From Paramacrobiotus richtersi (Eukaryota; Tardigrada; Eutardigrada; Parachela; Macrobiotidae), in contig JAQGAU010000179.1 in the NCBI GenBank assembly GCA_034698045.1, positions 1 to 35,836 of the forward strand: a stretch of DNA of 35,836 nucleotides, written 5' to 3'. This document shows, one piece after another, positions 1-11,866 of the stretch. The translations under genes were made by a program, and so were the position numbers. The notes under the pieces were generated by a model, which saw only the letters and a list, made by a program, of their open reading frames with translations, had not been told where the DNA came from and searched no databases. Position 1 is the stretch's first letter; every line of letters begins with the position of its first letter.

Positions 1-28
1 AAAGGGATTGGAGGCGCGGTCGTGGCAG

Positions 29-42
29 ACACACACACACAC
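29..42. repeat. (AC)7 microsatellite
   Basis: Seven AC dinucleotides in a row, followed by ACGG/ACGGAC-like units. It is a short simple repeat. Nothing else recognisable is seen in positions 1-500. Confidence 0.8.
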
Positions 43-514
43 GCACGGACGGACATACGGCGCTTAATATAGTGAGATATTAAATGAATCACGATATCAG
101 TACAAGTTCATGAAGATACAACCACAACGAACAAGAATAATACATACTGTAATGACTAATAAAAGAACAATGCAGATGTCGTTTGTTAGCGGTCCTACGA
201 TTTCGTCGAGTAATGATCTCAGTAATCTGACGATCTCAGAGTAAAACACTCCATGACAGTTTGGTCACAGAAAAATTACTACTTCATTTACAAATAAATT
301 CAAGTAGAAAATGCTAATTATCACATTTTAAAAAAATTGTCAGTGCCAAACGCCAAACGAAAGCACGTTCGTAATTCGCACTAGGAAACTCATGGGCCGC
401 CTACGGTTCCGTTATCGTAAATTTGTATTCTGTATTTATTTCGTAACCAGACAAACCTCGTTGTGGGCCGGGGCATACCAAGTCCGATTGCATACTACAA
501 AATGCACAAGAAAT

Positions 515-1005
515 TTAGTACTGCAGATCTAAAAATCCCAAAACTCTGGGAAAGATATCGCTATAGGCAAGTAATCGTCTAAACATTCTTTCTCCTGCCG
601 CTGTTCTGCAATTCGCCTCCAGACGAAATGGCTTTCGGAGATCTCTTTCGCTGGTCGGGAAGATAGGCAGGGATCTTAGACAGGCATGCGCAGGGATATC
701 AGCGAAATTCGCTATTCGGTACAACCATGCCGCGTCCAGGGCTTTCCACCGTTTCTCGATCAGGTCAGTTCCTATTTCCGCCGTGATTTGCGACACTGTT
801 TTCCTTTCATCGTAGTTCACCAACGACCGCACCGAGTTTCTTTGTGCAACCTGTTCCGGTGTTGTTCGGCGGCTCCCGACCATTCCGGTGCGCAGTACGT
901 CAGATGTGGCTCGACGAACGCGTGATATAGCATCGCACGCTCCGGTAAAGTCATGCCATCTTTCACGCGGTTGACCAAATCCCAGTTGATCCCAGCAGAC
1001 TCCAT
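515..1005 (-). pseudogene. LINE (non-LTR retrotransposon) reverse-transcriptase C-terminal relic
   Basis: Two overlapping minus-strand reading frames (817-1005, then 515-883) together give one continuous similarity to the end of a Jockey/CR1-type reverse transcriptase. The upstream frame carries LYHAFVEPHLTYCAPEWSG, which matches the conserved 'L..(S/A)xxxPhLxYCxxxW' block that follows the RT thumb. The downstream frame continues with LVNYDERKTVSQ and LIEKRWKALDAAWLYRI, typical of the stretch after it. The frame changes once, around position 840-850, so the copy is frameshifted. No endonuclease domain, RT core (FADD/YADD) or poly-A tail is seen nearby, so only a 5'-truncated or eroded piece remains. 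Family assignment within LINEs is not certain. Confidence 0.72.
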
Positions 1006-1342
1006 GAATTGGCAGCTAAATCCAAATCATCATGTCAAATAGAACTCTATTAAACACAATTGCACAGCTGATTTTGTTTCAGTAGTGCCTGGAGACGATA
1101 AGACAACTCGTCGGTCATCCAAGCAAACATGGGTAGCAATTTGCCCCAGTTATGCTGCAAGGTCGTACATGTGCCGCTGGAGTTTCGTTATAAAAAACTT
1201 CCGGTCCAAGATAAATCCTTTTTCGCCGATCGGTCATTTCGCTATCTAGCAAACTGTCTATGTTTCTGTTTCTTTCTATAAAGCCATCCAAGAACAGCTA
1301 ACAAAGACAGCTTTATCTAATAAGTTCTAGTTCTAGTTCCTA
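1006..1342. other. No gene seen
   Basis: About 340 bp between the LINE relic and the left inverted arm. No coding frame, repeat or RNA structure stands out. Confidence 0.5.
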
Positions 1343-1500
1343 TTACGGAACTCCGTCCCGGGATAACCAAATCTCCCGAACAAAATAAGTTCCGCTCGAA
1401 TAAATCATGGGACCAGATAGAGCGTAGGCCAAAACGAGGACACATGATGTTTGATTTTTAAGAAAGCCGGCGGGCAGCGCAAAACAGGAATAAATGTCAT
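1343..1500 (+). repeat. Left inverted arm
   Basis: Plus-strand copy of the repeat described for 1343-5312. It is diverged from its partner at 5150-5312, with an estimated 65-75% identity by eye. Confidence 0.55.
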
Positions 1501-2542
1501 TTTTGCGCATATGTAATATGACCAGACTATATTTAAACCGCAAAAATAATAATAACAGTTGCTATGATCAGATTTACAGAGTATAATAGATACTTTATTG
1601 AATAGCCACACCACCGAATGAACTAACCGAAGGAAACGTTCGTCTTTTACCAGTACGAGTACTGTAGTTATGGCACCTAATTAAATAGCGCGCTTATTCT
1701 GAAACAGGCTAAGGTCGACCATACATTTTTTCGATCGATTGTTTTCCGGTACGCGGCAAACGACATTATTGTAGTTCTTCATGTCAGTGCTTTATGTTCC
1801 CATATTACGTGTCATAAAGCACCTCTACACGTAACAACTCGAAAAAAACCAGCCAGGAAGAAGAGACTGTTGCTAAAAGGTGGTGGACTGTACTGAATGC
1901 AAAAAATAATTAGGAACTGCCTTCCATAGATTAAAGAGGGAATCGAGCATGAACAGCCATACGAAATGATTCGCAGAAGAATCTTCGAAATTTGACGGGT
2001 CGTCTCTTTTTTTATCATTGTCGAAGCACGGAATATTGACATTAAACTGCAAACGCGCCATCGCCGCTATTGCGTGATTGGTGCTGCCATGCATTAATCC
2101 TGAAAGGTTTAAATGGTAACGATCCAGCGATTATCAACTGCAAACCGATTTGTGACTTTTAAATCTGGCTTGAAATCTTGAGTACGCTTTTGTTAATTTT
2201 GAAAATGAATTACCATATGAGCACAAGAAGGTGCATGCCCCAAACGACACTCGATACCAAATGAGCCTTACACAATTCGCCAAGCGAATATCCTGAACTC
2301 CTGCGCTGTTGATGCCGCTAACGGAACCGGTTCTATTGATTCGATTCTCAATTGTTCCCTTAACTTGAAACCATGTAATCGATGCAAAGAGAACCGTTAC
2401 AACCGGTAATTTTGTTTCGGCGACTTTGTTAATTTCGTTAATTCACTTTGCACCAACGTTTGACCAACGGCTAACTTTGCACCGTTCGGACATTGCTCAG
2501 TAACCGATTACCTGCCCCGGGATCCCAAAGCGGCAAATCAGT
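1501..2542. other. No gene seen
   Basis: Non-coding DNA inside the putative TIR element. Short open frames on the minus strand at 1405-2094 have random composition and no recognisable domain. Confidence 0.5.
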
Positions 2543-2589
2543 GCGGTTCGTTCTGCGTTAACAACATTTAGCGCTTTTGCGCTAAATCC
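2543..2589. repeat. 47-bp hairpin repeat, copy 1
   Basis: A 47-bp sequence repeated identically at 2925-2971. It contains a perfect 9-bp stem, ATTTAGCGC / GCGCTAAAT, with a TTTT loop (stem arms 2566-2574 and 2579-2587). It is followed directly by about three copies of the 10-mer CAGAAAAATA. It may be the end of a mobile element (hairpin-terminated, Helitron-like) or a small repeat family member. Confidence 0.85.
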
Positions 2590-2924
2590 AGAAAAATACA
2601 GAAAAATACAGAAAAATAAATAATCATCACGTCATAATTACTCGTTTCCGCTCCGTGGACTCCTCTTTCAGTGCAGCTGTTTTTCACTTTCTTGTGCTCA
2701 AATCCATACCCAACAATTTATTGACAAGTTTGATGAAAAACTGTTAACAACTCGCCAGTACATCTACACGGCGACAGCCAATCAGATTGGATCTTTTGAG
2801 CCAGTACAAAATTTTGAGCTCTTCCCAGTTAAACAATTTGCAAGTGTACTATCAATTAAACAGTGACAAGGAACCCATACATCATGAAGTGGTCTTCGTT
2901 GCCAAGCAGTGCTTGGCAAACATA

Positions 2925-2971
2925 GCGGTTCGTTCTGCGTTAACAACATTTAGCGCTTTTGCGCTAAATCC
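2925..2971. repeat. 47-bp hairpin repeat, copy 2
   Basis: Identical to 2543-2589, in the same orientation and 382 bp downstream. It is preceded by another small hairpin, GCCAAGC-AGT-GCTTGGC (2901-2917), and followed by a partial repeat of the stem (TTTGCGCTAAG). Confidence 0.85.
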
Positions 2972-2989
2972 TTTGCGCTAAGTTCTTTC

Positions 2990-5149
2990 TGGTTTTTTCC
3001 ATGAGCCAAATCATGGGAACCAATAGTACATACTGTTTCGAATCACCGGAAAGAGAGACGGTTACATGCCAGAGTAGAACTAGAGCCAGGAAATTAAGCA
3101 TGTTAAGAGAACTGGTGGCTTCTATAAACTACGGTATAGCCAGCAGAATGCTTTATGCATATGCTTTATGTATTAAAACGTCACTGGCTAGCACCGAATA
3201 AAAAATACATGCTGTGCATTGAAATAAGTTCGAATACACCAAATATGTTTTGTGTGGCTCTACTTCCCTTTCGAAATTAATGCGTTAAAAAAACTAGCGA
3301 CCCATCTCATAGAACATAAAAATTATTGCAAATTAATGTGGTCTGGACCGTCTAGATTAATAAAATTTCGACAGGAAAGAGGGTAGCAGCAAAACAGACC
3401 TAACAGCAAACAAACAGACAGAGCAAACAAAATAAACAAGCGGGTGCAGGAAAACATGCACTTTTAATTCAAGTATCAAAAGCAACTACGGGACGTTGCA
3501 CTAAACATCTGAGCGAATTTTTCAGATCCAGATTTTCTTTGTCATCAGTAGTAACACATGCAGTAAATTTTTGAAGATTAAATTTTTGACTAACATGGCT
3601 TTTGGTTGTTAACATTCGTTCACCGTTCGAAAATTCACCGGTAGTGTGTAATACTTCGTGTATAATACATACAGTAAGAACGAAAACCGCTCAACAGGTC
3701 TGCACGCAAAGATTTAAACATTAAACTTCGAAGCACTGCGTGGCACGAAAACAAAGAATTTATAACCTCCGAACCGATCGAGTGAACAAGACCAAAGCCA
3801 GGATTTGCAAAGAAAATGTTTTTGCGGCTCCCTTTTATCCCTATTACGACTTTCGAGCCTTCCGGTTTCGACTATGCTTGCCGAACTCTACTACTAATAA
3901 TCAGCAGAAAAAAAAATAACCTCCAGCACATTGCATTTTAAAACACAAGATCTAATTAGTTTACGAAGGACTGTGATCTGAATACCGATCCCAAGAAACC
4001 CTGAGGCGGCAGCCGAAGGTGTTTCTTGTAACCTTTATTGCTGTCAGATCGTCTCATTGCCGTATTTATGGGCTAAAAACAACCCCGTGAGGAAAAAATA
4101 ATAAACGTCACATAAATTGATCTCATTTGATCGGCATTCGCGCAACAATAAGGTACCGTCACCGCTTGCTCACCCCGGAGTTCAAACTAAACAATGGCAT
4201 TTTTTGGTATTTATTATTTAACAAAATAATAACATAGGTAGATGAATATGATAAGGAAAGCAGTGCAATGATAATAAACAATAGTCGGATGTTGACGGTG
4301 TTGATCATTGGGGAGCAAGGTTATTGAGATGGAAAATTGGCAAGTCTTCAGAGGAAACGCCGATTTTTGGTGATCAGTTACAGAGTGAGTCAAGTCTAAC
4401 CGAAAGCGTGCAACAAGGCACAAGCGATGGTCAAGACTGTGAAATATTTTTTAACCGAATTAAGAATTAAGACCGTAAGCTTAATATAGGGGGGACTTTC
4501 TATCCAGCCTGACCAGTGTACATCCAGTGTTGGACTCGGTACGTAATCGGCTTGGCTGTTTTATTGTGTTTCTGTTTTATCACCATTCAAGAACTCAAAT
4601 GTCACATCAGAAGAACATTACAATAAAGTTTGTGCTTTGTACAACGTACAAAAAGTGTAAGTGCTTGTACATGTAGAAGTACAGCAGGTCACACAGTTAC
4701 AAAAATTCTCCGGATGAAACTACTCGTCTATGAATCCGCGACAAAGTGTTCGGTTTAAACCGAGTGTTTACTGGGATCCGCAAATAATGTCCAGCTTACC
4801 TTTACGCTGATGTCCCAGGAGTACACGGATTCTGGGCGAAATAGTTTTATTAGGTCGGAACATTTTACGCTGGACGGAATTTTCGCTCTCCGAGGGTTTC
4901 GCCGGTTCACGAGCAAATGTGCACGTCGGGCAGTTTTGCCGCTAGCACCGGGTTTCACCGATCAAGCTGGTCGTTTTTAACGACATTTCTCTATTCCCTA
5001 ACCTTTTCATGAGGAGACTCTGAGAGCCGGCAATGAGTAAAACTGTTTTGTGTTTTGTTTCGTTCATGCAGAGAAATAACAAAACACGGGCACCGCATCG
5101 GATGCGTGCGGGCATCGCACCGGGCGTATGCAGGAATTATTTGATATGC
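2990..5149. other. No gene seen
   Basis: About 2.1 kb without a convincing gene. A minus-strand frame at 4780-4958 ends at a good donor-like site (AAAG|GTAAGC), but two frames look equally plausible and no family is recognised. Confidence 0.4.
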
Positions 5150-5312
5150 TTTGTTTCATCGTGCTTCTGGCCTGACTTTCTTTCAAAATCAAACGTCGTG
5201 ATTGTGTGTGACCGTTTTGAGCTATGCTCTATCCGATGGTATAATTTATTTGACCGGAGCTTGTTGGTTTGGGAGATTTTGCGCTCCCGGAACTCCCGGG
5301 AGGGAGTTCCAT
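5150..5312 (-). repeat. Right inverted arm
   Basis: Minus-strand copy of the repeat at 1343-1500. The outer tip contains a local hairpin, GGAACTCCC facing GGGAGTTCC (near 5289-5310). Confidence 0.55.
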
Positions 5313-5948
5313 AAAAAAACGTTCTGCTTTCGCGTATAAATCTGTTTACTAGTAAAATTATAATTATATTTATCTCGCCGTGACTTCGGGTTCTCTCTGA
5401 CCCTGTCCTTGTCTCAGGAAGATAATAGCCATCGGAGCTTGTATGGTGGTTAAAGTGTAATTTTAAATTTGTGCTGCAGAACTGCTGGCTACTGCTGTCA
5501 AGTGTCCGCAAATTGTGCTGCAACAAATTCGATCGAGCACTACAACCTGCATCAAGATGAATCGATTACAGTATCTATGAATCTATTAGAGTAATTTATT
5601 ATAAAGTTTAGCCGTGGTAAACGGTAACGCAGCTGCTGTTTTGGGTACTCTACCCGCACGTTCTAAGGTATCTGGTATTACCAGACTGGTAACGATTTTG
5701 GGTTTTTTTAATGTTTGAACTTGTAATGTACCTTTGGCAGTCTGAATGCGCTGGCTCTTGGTATTGTAACGGTTTTTGCCAATAAAGAGGTAAAAATTAT
5801 AGTATTAGAGTATATGCATATTGCCTGCATATTAAATGCGTTTACACATAGTTCACGCCAAACCGTACCAACACGTTTGGAACGCTAGCGTAGCTTACCA
5901 CTTCAATCCGGAAAACTGCCACTCGATTCTCCACTTCTTTCTGCACAG

Positions 5949-6026
5949 TTTGAGATACAGACATCTTTAACATAGATCTTTAACATCTTTAACATAACAT
6001 GTTAAACATGTTTGAGATACAGACAT
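5949..6026. repeat. Short direct repeat around ATCTTTAACAT units
   Basis: GTTTGAGATACAGACAT occurs twice, about 60 bp apart. Between the copies are three ATCTTTAACAT-like units and the palindrome-rich AACATGTTAAACATGTT. It looks like local slippage or duplication. The surrounding sequence, 5320-7380, shows no supported gene. Confidence 0.6.
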
Positions 6027-7381
6027 GTGTAGCTGTAGTTTCGCTATGATTTAATCTGGACACCTCTAGGGTTGAAAAACAGTGATCAGAGGCGTGAATC
6101 TCTCGGCAATGTTCTTGGTTCAAAAATTCTTCAAAATTCTGAAACTGAACAGATTTTTAAAAGCAGGCACTTATTTGATAGAAGATCATTCAACTCTGTT
6201 TAGTATAATACGAGGCAAGACCAGTTGTGAGTCTCTGGTGCGGTTGTGTTTGTGCGGCGCCGCTGGCACTACACAATCCTTCTCTACCAGACTTTGACCT
6301 TCCGTTTTGTTGCCGCAGTAACTTCTTTCCTGACTGATATCGGAGTACAATTATTCGTTAGGAGTTCTAGTAGTGACTAGTACCATTCTATGGCCAAAAT
6401 AAACTGAGTGCTAACAGACCAGGTACGCAAAACAGGCTTACACTCTTTTTGAAGAGGGTGTTATGATTTACAGTTTGCTGGCGCTTCCTGAGTGAAATAA
6501 AACAATATTCGCTCATGGAGTCGATGCTATGAACTTTCATTTCGCTGATGCTACAATCTTACTAGACCTGTAGTTCGCGCATGCAACCGCACACTCTTTA
6601 ACATTAGTGCCCGAGAAATCCCTGCCATGTCAAGTATCCCAGAATTTAACATAGAAGTCTACGAGACGCAAACTTCCGCAGCCATGTGCATCGTTACTTC
6701 GAGAGGTCATTGCAGTGTCGAAAGAGTGCTCAGACTTATTATATTAAGCTCTTTTGAACTGCGTTTGCATTGCCTCTAAACGTTCACTGTAACGGATTTG
6801 ACGTTGTCATTTATAAGGCGGTGAAAACTAGACCCACCCCCTTCCCGTTCCCAATGGGATATTCAGGAACAGACTACTGTAGAGAGGCGTGACTAAAATG
6901 TTGTTCAACGGATGCGGCACACAGTAGAAAGGTGTGACACAAACGTGAATTCTAGCTTGCTGTGCACGGCTTGGATACGTGTCTGTGAATGCTGCTGTTC
7001 CGGTATGGCGTGAACGTGGTGTATTGTTATTCTGAACATAAACTGTCAAACATTGCCAATACAGAAATAAAGTTTATCCCCCCTGATGTTCAGACTGCAA
7101 CATTTTTAGAGCAGTTTAGGGTTTGCAATTGATAGTAATAATTATTGCTCTTTCCGAAAATCATCCAAGCAGACGTGACAGAGTGAACCCTTTAACGAAT
7201 GGTGCTGTTAACGAACCAAGAGTTTCGAGCAAACAGTCTGGGTTAGAAAGAGTCAGGGAAACAGCCAGGGCGACCAGATTGCTCTTTAATTGTATTTTTA
7301 ATGTACAGGACGTGTAATGTCGAGTTTTACTAATTATACATATTACTACAGAGTGAACAGGAATACACATTAATATGCAGC
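6027..7381. other. No gene seen
   Basis: About 1.35 kb of non-coding DNA. A short imperfect repeat, GTAGA(G/A)AGG(C/T)GTGAC, occurs near 6880 and 6926. No frame has a recognisable domain. Confidence 0.4.
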
Positions 7382-8072
7382 TTAAGAGCCTATAAATTCA
7401 ACAGAGGTGCCTATATGGATACTGCTGGATAGTTCAACAGAGGAGATTGGAAGTCTTATCGGACTGATCCGATCACTAAGTGTAGAGAATATTAACGAAG
7501 CCAGCCTGTACGTCACACGCGAAAACCCTAGACTGTTCTCAAAGACCGCCGACATGTTCCGCCAGGCGATGCAGTGATCCATGGGACCCAGACAGATCGA
7601 AATCCTCCCACTCAATCGCTGGGTCCATCCCCTCCATCGCTTCATCCTCCATCCATCCCCAGCTGAAATCGGTTCCAACCAACCCCAAGCAGTACATGCG
7701 CCCACCAGGCTGCTCTTCTTTTCCCACGTCCGTCATAAACGACCGTACAAGCATTCTCTTACGAGGAAATCCTGCCTGATTACGCGGTATCGGATTAAAG
7801 CATAATGCCATCAGCACCTTCCGCGAATCCTGCTTTCGAGTAACGAAGAGAAAATCGAAGGTCCACAATGAAATTTTACGGGGTTCTTTGGTTATATCGT
7901 ATCGGTCGGATGGAAAGAGCCTTCCCAGAACAGCCGTCCACATGTTGTTCCAACCAATTCCACTATGGTTTCTGCCATGCGCATACGCCAGGTCGATCAG
8001 GCGCTCGATCTCATCGTCCACCAAGGTTGGTCTACAGCAAAGGATATGCCATGTACATACATTTTCAGCCAA
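7382..8072 (-). CDS. Unidentified protein-coding stretch (exon or broken gene)
   Basis: A 177-codon frame (8072 down to 7539) has protein-like composition. It is acidic near the start (LVDDEIERLIDLAYAHG), has an aromatic and charged middle (WTFDFLFVTRKQDSRKVLM), and an acidic Trp-rich end (WGWMEDEAMEGMDPAIEWED). It matches no family I recognise. The first residues (MAENVCTWHILCC) are less convincing. A polypyrimidine-rich TCCTTTGCTGTAG just after them could be a splice acceptor at about 8033, which would make this an internal exon beginning at PTLVDDEIERL. A second minus-strand frame overlaps the 3' end and runs on to 7382, also with coding-like composition. One frameshift, or a different exon border, near 7540-7580 would join them into about 230 codons. 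No neighbour gives a functional clue. Confidence 0.45.
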
Positions 8073-9800
8073 ATATCCTAACGCACAATCACACCGTAAT
8101 AATCATAATGGAACAAAAAGTTGAATTAGTAAAATCGTTCTACCGAAATGGAATTATTCACAACATTGACAACAACAACTAGTCAAAATATGCAGCGAAA
8201 GACTACATATCTTTGTATCAGTATATTTAATACAAATTGATGCCTGCTGGCAGTGCATTTTCTGATTTTCTGAGAATTTTACTCGATTTAATCCGACAGA
8301 TTTTGGCAATATTTTCGAAAGTAACCACCGAACTTTCCCAGAATTTTACTCACCGCTTCCCTTCATCCTGGCCTTCCACTTTGTTGTCGTTCTGCAGATT
8401 TGAATTAGTCAGAATTATTGACAAACTTGCGACCAATTTAGTCTAATTATAATAATCTAATTATAAACTTACAGTCTGACCACCACAAAAACTAGTACAA
8501 TATAATATATCTTATAATACGAATTATTATAATAATTCCTTACTGAATATTGTATACTAGTATGAGTTGCTGAGTTACATAAGGACTCCTTATTCCTTAC
8601 ATGAGTTATGCCAGTATTCCTTCTAAGAATTATTATAATAATTATATAATATTTAATAATTCAGCTTTGCTGTATATCACACAATGTGAATCTGAATGAG
8701 TCACATTAATTACACTACACAAAAGACTTCCTATAGTACTTATATAAACACCATCCTCACCAGCTGATATACAGTAGCGATCCTCACCAGCTGATGAACT
8801 TAAGTAATACCATACTAACATTTTGCAGCGTCTTCAAAATACCGATTCGGGACATTCCAGCAACCACGGAATTCGAGTCCTCTGGATTGAGTTCCGAAAT
8901 TGCACTTTTTCGTTGTAGGATCGCCATATCAACAGCCTTGTGAGAAATCACGGTTCACACTCAAGGGTAAGAAATCAACCTTAAAGAACTTTACGCAAGT
9001 ATGAAAGTATCAACTATAATCGATGAATTGATGAACCATTGAACTATAATCAATTGTCAAAGAGTAGAAGGGAAAACTTTTACTTATCCGCGAACCGTGA
9101 ACAGCGATCTGGGAGTACAGTATATATCCCAGTGCAGAACAAGCTTTTGATATTAATTATTAGGCAAGCATTTCTCGTGTCAGCGCGCTCTGCCCGTTCA
9201 GGCCGTCATCGTTTCGAAACCGCGTGCTGCGCGGGGTGCCAGTGCGACAGCGCCATATGCGCCATTGCTAAATCATAATCTGCGCCTGCCATTAGCGAAA
9301 ATCAGTTCTAGTTTTGTATTTTCGTCACGCTCGTTGTTACAGATATCATGAGATATGTACCATTTTTGGCTGTTTAACATCATTGTGACAGAAGCATTAA
9401 TAATATCTTAATATCTCAAACTCGCTAGAATTTTCCACCGCTAAGGAAACACCTACTGAATATGCTGAATATTACTAGTGCTCTGTAACAGTACCTGTAA
9501 CTCTCTAAAAATTTTTACCAGTGTGGCGGTGTAGCAAGTTATTGAACTACTTACGGTTATTTCTTTTATCCTTACATACCGTATTTAGTACGTTTTTGAC
9601 AGCCTAGGTTCGATGATATCGTAGACTGCTAAAACACAATACAAAAGTCGGACCGATTCTTGTTTGTCACTTTAATTTTTCCAGTTTATCAATGCCAGAA
9701 GACAGTGCCGCCGTTGCTTTCTTGCAGTATTTCTACAGTGTTTAACCGGCGCTCCATTTTTAGATAAATTGTTTAAAAACAAATTTTTGTTATCCTGCAA
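8073..9800. other. No gene seen; AT-rich with small repeats
   Basis: Contains AATTATTATAATAATT-type repeats (8500-8660). ATCCTCACCAGCTGAT is directly repeated near 8752-8800. A 79-codon plus frame at 9039-9278 has no recognisable domain. Confidence 0.4.
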
Positions 9801-10960
9801 AACTACCAGAATAAACAAAAAGAATATGAGTATGACCAGATCACGCAAAAATTAATGACTAATCAATTTAATTTCGAATTAACTATAATTGGTTATAATA
9901 AAACTGATCTACAATTATTAATCGACCAAAGCGAAGCAAAGGTCTTCTATACTCAGTCTAAAATGTTTTTCGAGTCGGGCGGTTAGTAGGTAGTCGTAAA
10001 TTCATTATTGATTATGACTAATTAATAAAATAACATAAAAAAGTAACTACTATCATTCATTTAATACTAATATAATTATAGTGATGAATTAACAGTGATA
10101 AATTAATAATAACAGATTAATACACATAAATTAGTATTAATGAATTTAAATTATTGAATTAATATTAATAAATTGATATTAATAAATTAATGATAATAAA
10201 TAAATTTTAATAAAATGAAAAAAAGACCATAATTAATTAATATAAGGAATTAATAACAAGAAAATATTATCAATAAGTTAACATTAATAAATCTTTATCG
10301 ATAAATTATTATCAATAAATTAATGTTAAAAAATTAATAATGAAACTATTGAAACAATGTATTCAAAACCAGCAGTCAAGTAATAACATATTCCGCACCT
10401 TCCTGGTTTATTAATAGTTAATAATCAGTCTGCGGCAATCTACCGACCGACTGACACGAAACTCATTTTTAGCTTACAATTAGTATAGAGGACTTTCGCT
10501 TCGGTTCGGTCGATTAATACAGAAAATTAATATCACAAAATTAATAATAACAAACTATTACTGACAAATTCTACCAACAAGTTATTCATTACAAGTAGTC
10601 AATTAAGGATAGATTGCTAGTCACGAATTATCAATAAAAAATTTATTAGATATAATTTATTAACAATAAATTACTAATAACGAATTATTAATAGCAAACT
10701 AATCATGATATTGATTGTTAATAATCGGCCGAACCATCATCATCATTATTATTTCATTCATCTGTTAATAATGATATAATATGATTAGACTAAGTATTAC
10801 AAAAAATTTTGTTCGTTTTAATACTGGCATGGTTTCAGTGTTGTTAATCCTCAATAGGTCAACACAATTCGTTATTTTGTTGTGTATTTAATGAGCTTAA
10901 ATCATATTATGATTATTAGTTTTAATATTGTTATAGTTAGCTGTCATCAGTACCGTATAT
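9801..10960. repeat. Low-complexity ATTAATAA-rich DNA
   Basis: About 1.1 kb dominated by degenerate (A)TTAATAA/AATTAATA words, densest at 10000-10350 and 10500-10800. No gene is seen. It could be a decayed intron, a matrix-attachment-like AT stretch, or an eroded satellite. None of these is demonstrated. Confidence 0.6.
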
Positions 10961-10969
10961 GGTGGGTCG

Positions 10970-11790
10970 GCCATTCGTAATCCCTCAGCTGTTGAAGGGG
11001 CTGCGAACCACCGCAATATAAAGGGTAAATTCAGAAAAAAATTAATTACTGCTTATTTTTATATAACTAACCTCACAGCTTATAATTATGACATTTAACC
11101 TGCGAAAGTAGTAAGAACGTTTTCTGAGTTCTGGACAAAAGCAGCATGCGCAAGTTGTAGAATTCTTGACCATGCGGCGGTGCTAGGCCGGGAAGGTGAA
11201 TCCTTTGTGGAGGGGATATTGTTCGTCAAAGAATGCTTGTGAAGAAGTTTCTGAAGGATTTGGAACATGCGGAACGGGCAAAGGTTGTCAAAAAAATTTA
11301 TACTCGTCGGTGGTGAAGGGTTTTACCCAAACTCGGCTTGGAAGGTTCTCCCATTGGTTGATTAAGAACTAGATGCGGAGTGCTATATATACTAGGACTC
11401 GGTGAAAATGCAACACCGTTGATGCCGGAAGTGTTGGAGATTGTTACCGATTTTGAAGCCACGTATGCCGTGATGCGGCAAACGGGCAAAGCCAGTTACT
11501 TGGCACTGTCCAGCAATATTATGATAGACCGCACCGGAAGTGGAGGAGCTAAAAACATGGTTGGCTTCGTTTGGGATATCGGTTGTGCGATTACTCAGAG
11601 AGGATACCATCGAAAAGCGGCAACTGCTGGAAGATGTGATGAATTTTTGATCGGTTTTTACTACATTGGGGGAAGAACGAGTTATTTGTTAAGCGATTTG
11701 TTCACTAGCAGAGCCAGTGAACAGCAACATGCAGTAGACAGATTCAGCTGTGTACGGATTCGAATGTTATATACATTTTGTGATTGAGAA
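10970..11790 (+). pseudogene. Degenerate coding-like sequence of unknown origin
   Basis: Several short plus-strand frames have protein-like composition but are interrupted by stops and frame changes. One near 11215-11310 is lysine/arginine-rich (RQRMLVKKFLKDLEHAERAK). The longest (11380-11787, 135 codons) includes LMPEVLEIVTDFEATYAVM. No family is recognised. From about 11770 onward the sequence aligns with DNA at 22300-22395 in SEC23 copy C, so this block sits where the upstream half of SEC23 copy A would be. The block itself does not resemble SEC23. Confidence 0.3.
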
Positions 11791-11866
11791 TTCTGTGGTT
11801 CGTCGTACGCTGTGAAAGAAAACGTTTTATGTCAAATTTCACTGTGCATACTTGTGTTTCTACGTA

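Larger units (their letters stand above)
1343..5312. mobile_element. Possible 4-kb TIR element (facing inverted arms)
   Basis: The left arm (from 1343) reads ACGGAACTCCGTCCCGGGA and then runs inward. The right arm, read on the minus strand from 5312, begins ATGGAACTCCCTCCCGGGAG. The two can be aligned for roughly 150 bp, sharing blocks such as AAATCTCCC, GATAGAGC and GTTTGATTTT. Both tips sit next to a TA dinucleotide (Tc1/mariner-like target sites are TA). No transposase is recognisable between them, so this would be a nonautonomous or eroded element. The alternative is two independent copies of one repeat lying in opposite orientation. Confidence 0.45.

Noticed and set aside
4755..4958. Possible minus-strand exon ending at AAAG|GTAAGC
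   Set aside because: Two frames look equally coding-like, no acceptor or family could be assigned, and no joining exon was found.
5137..5526. 129-codon minus-strand ORF
   Set aside because: It overlaps the right inverted arm, has random-looking composition and no recognisable domain.
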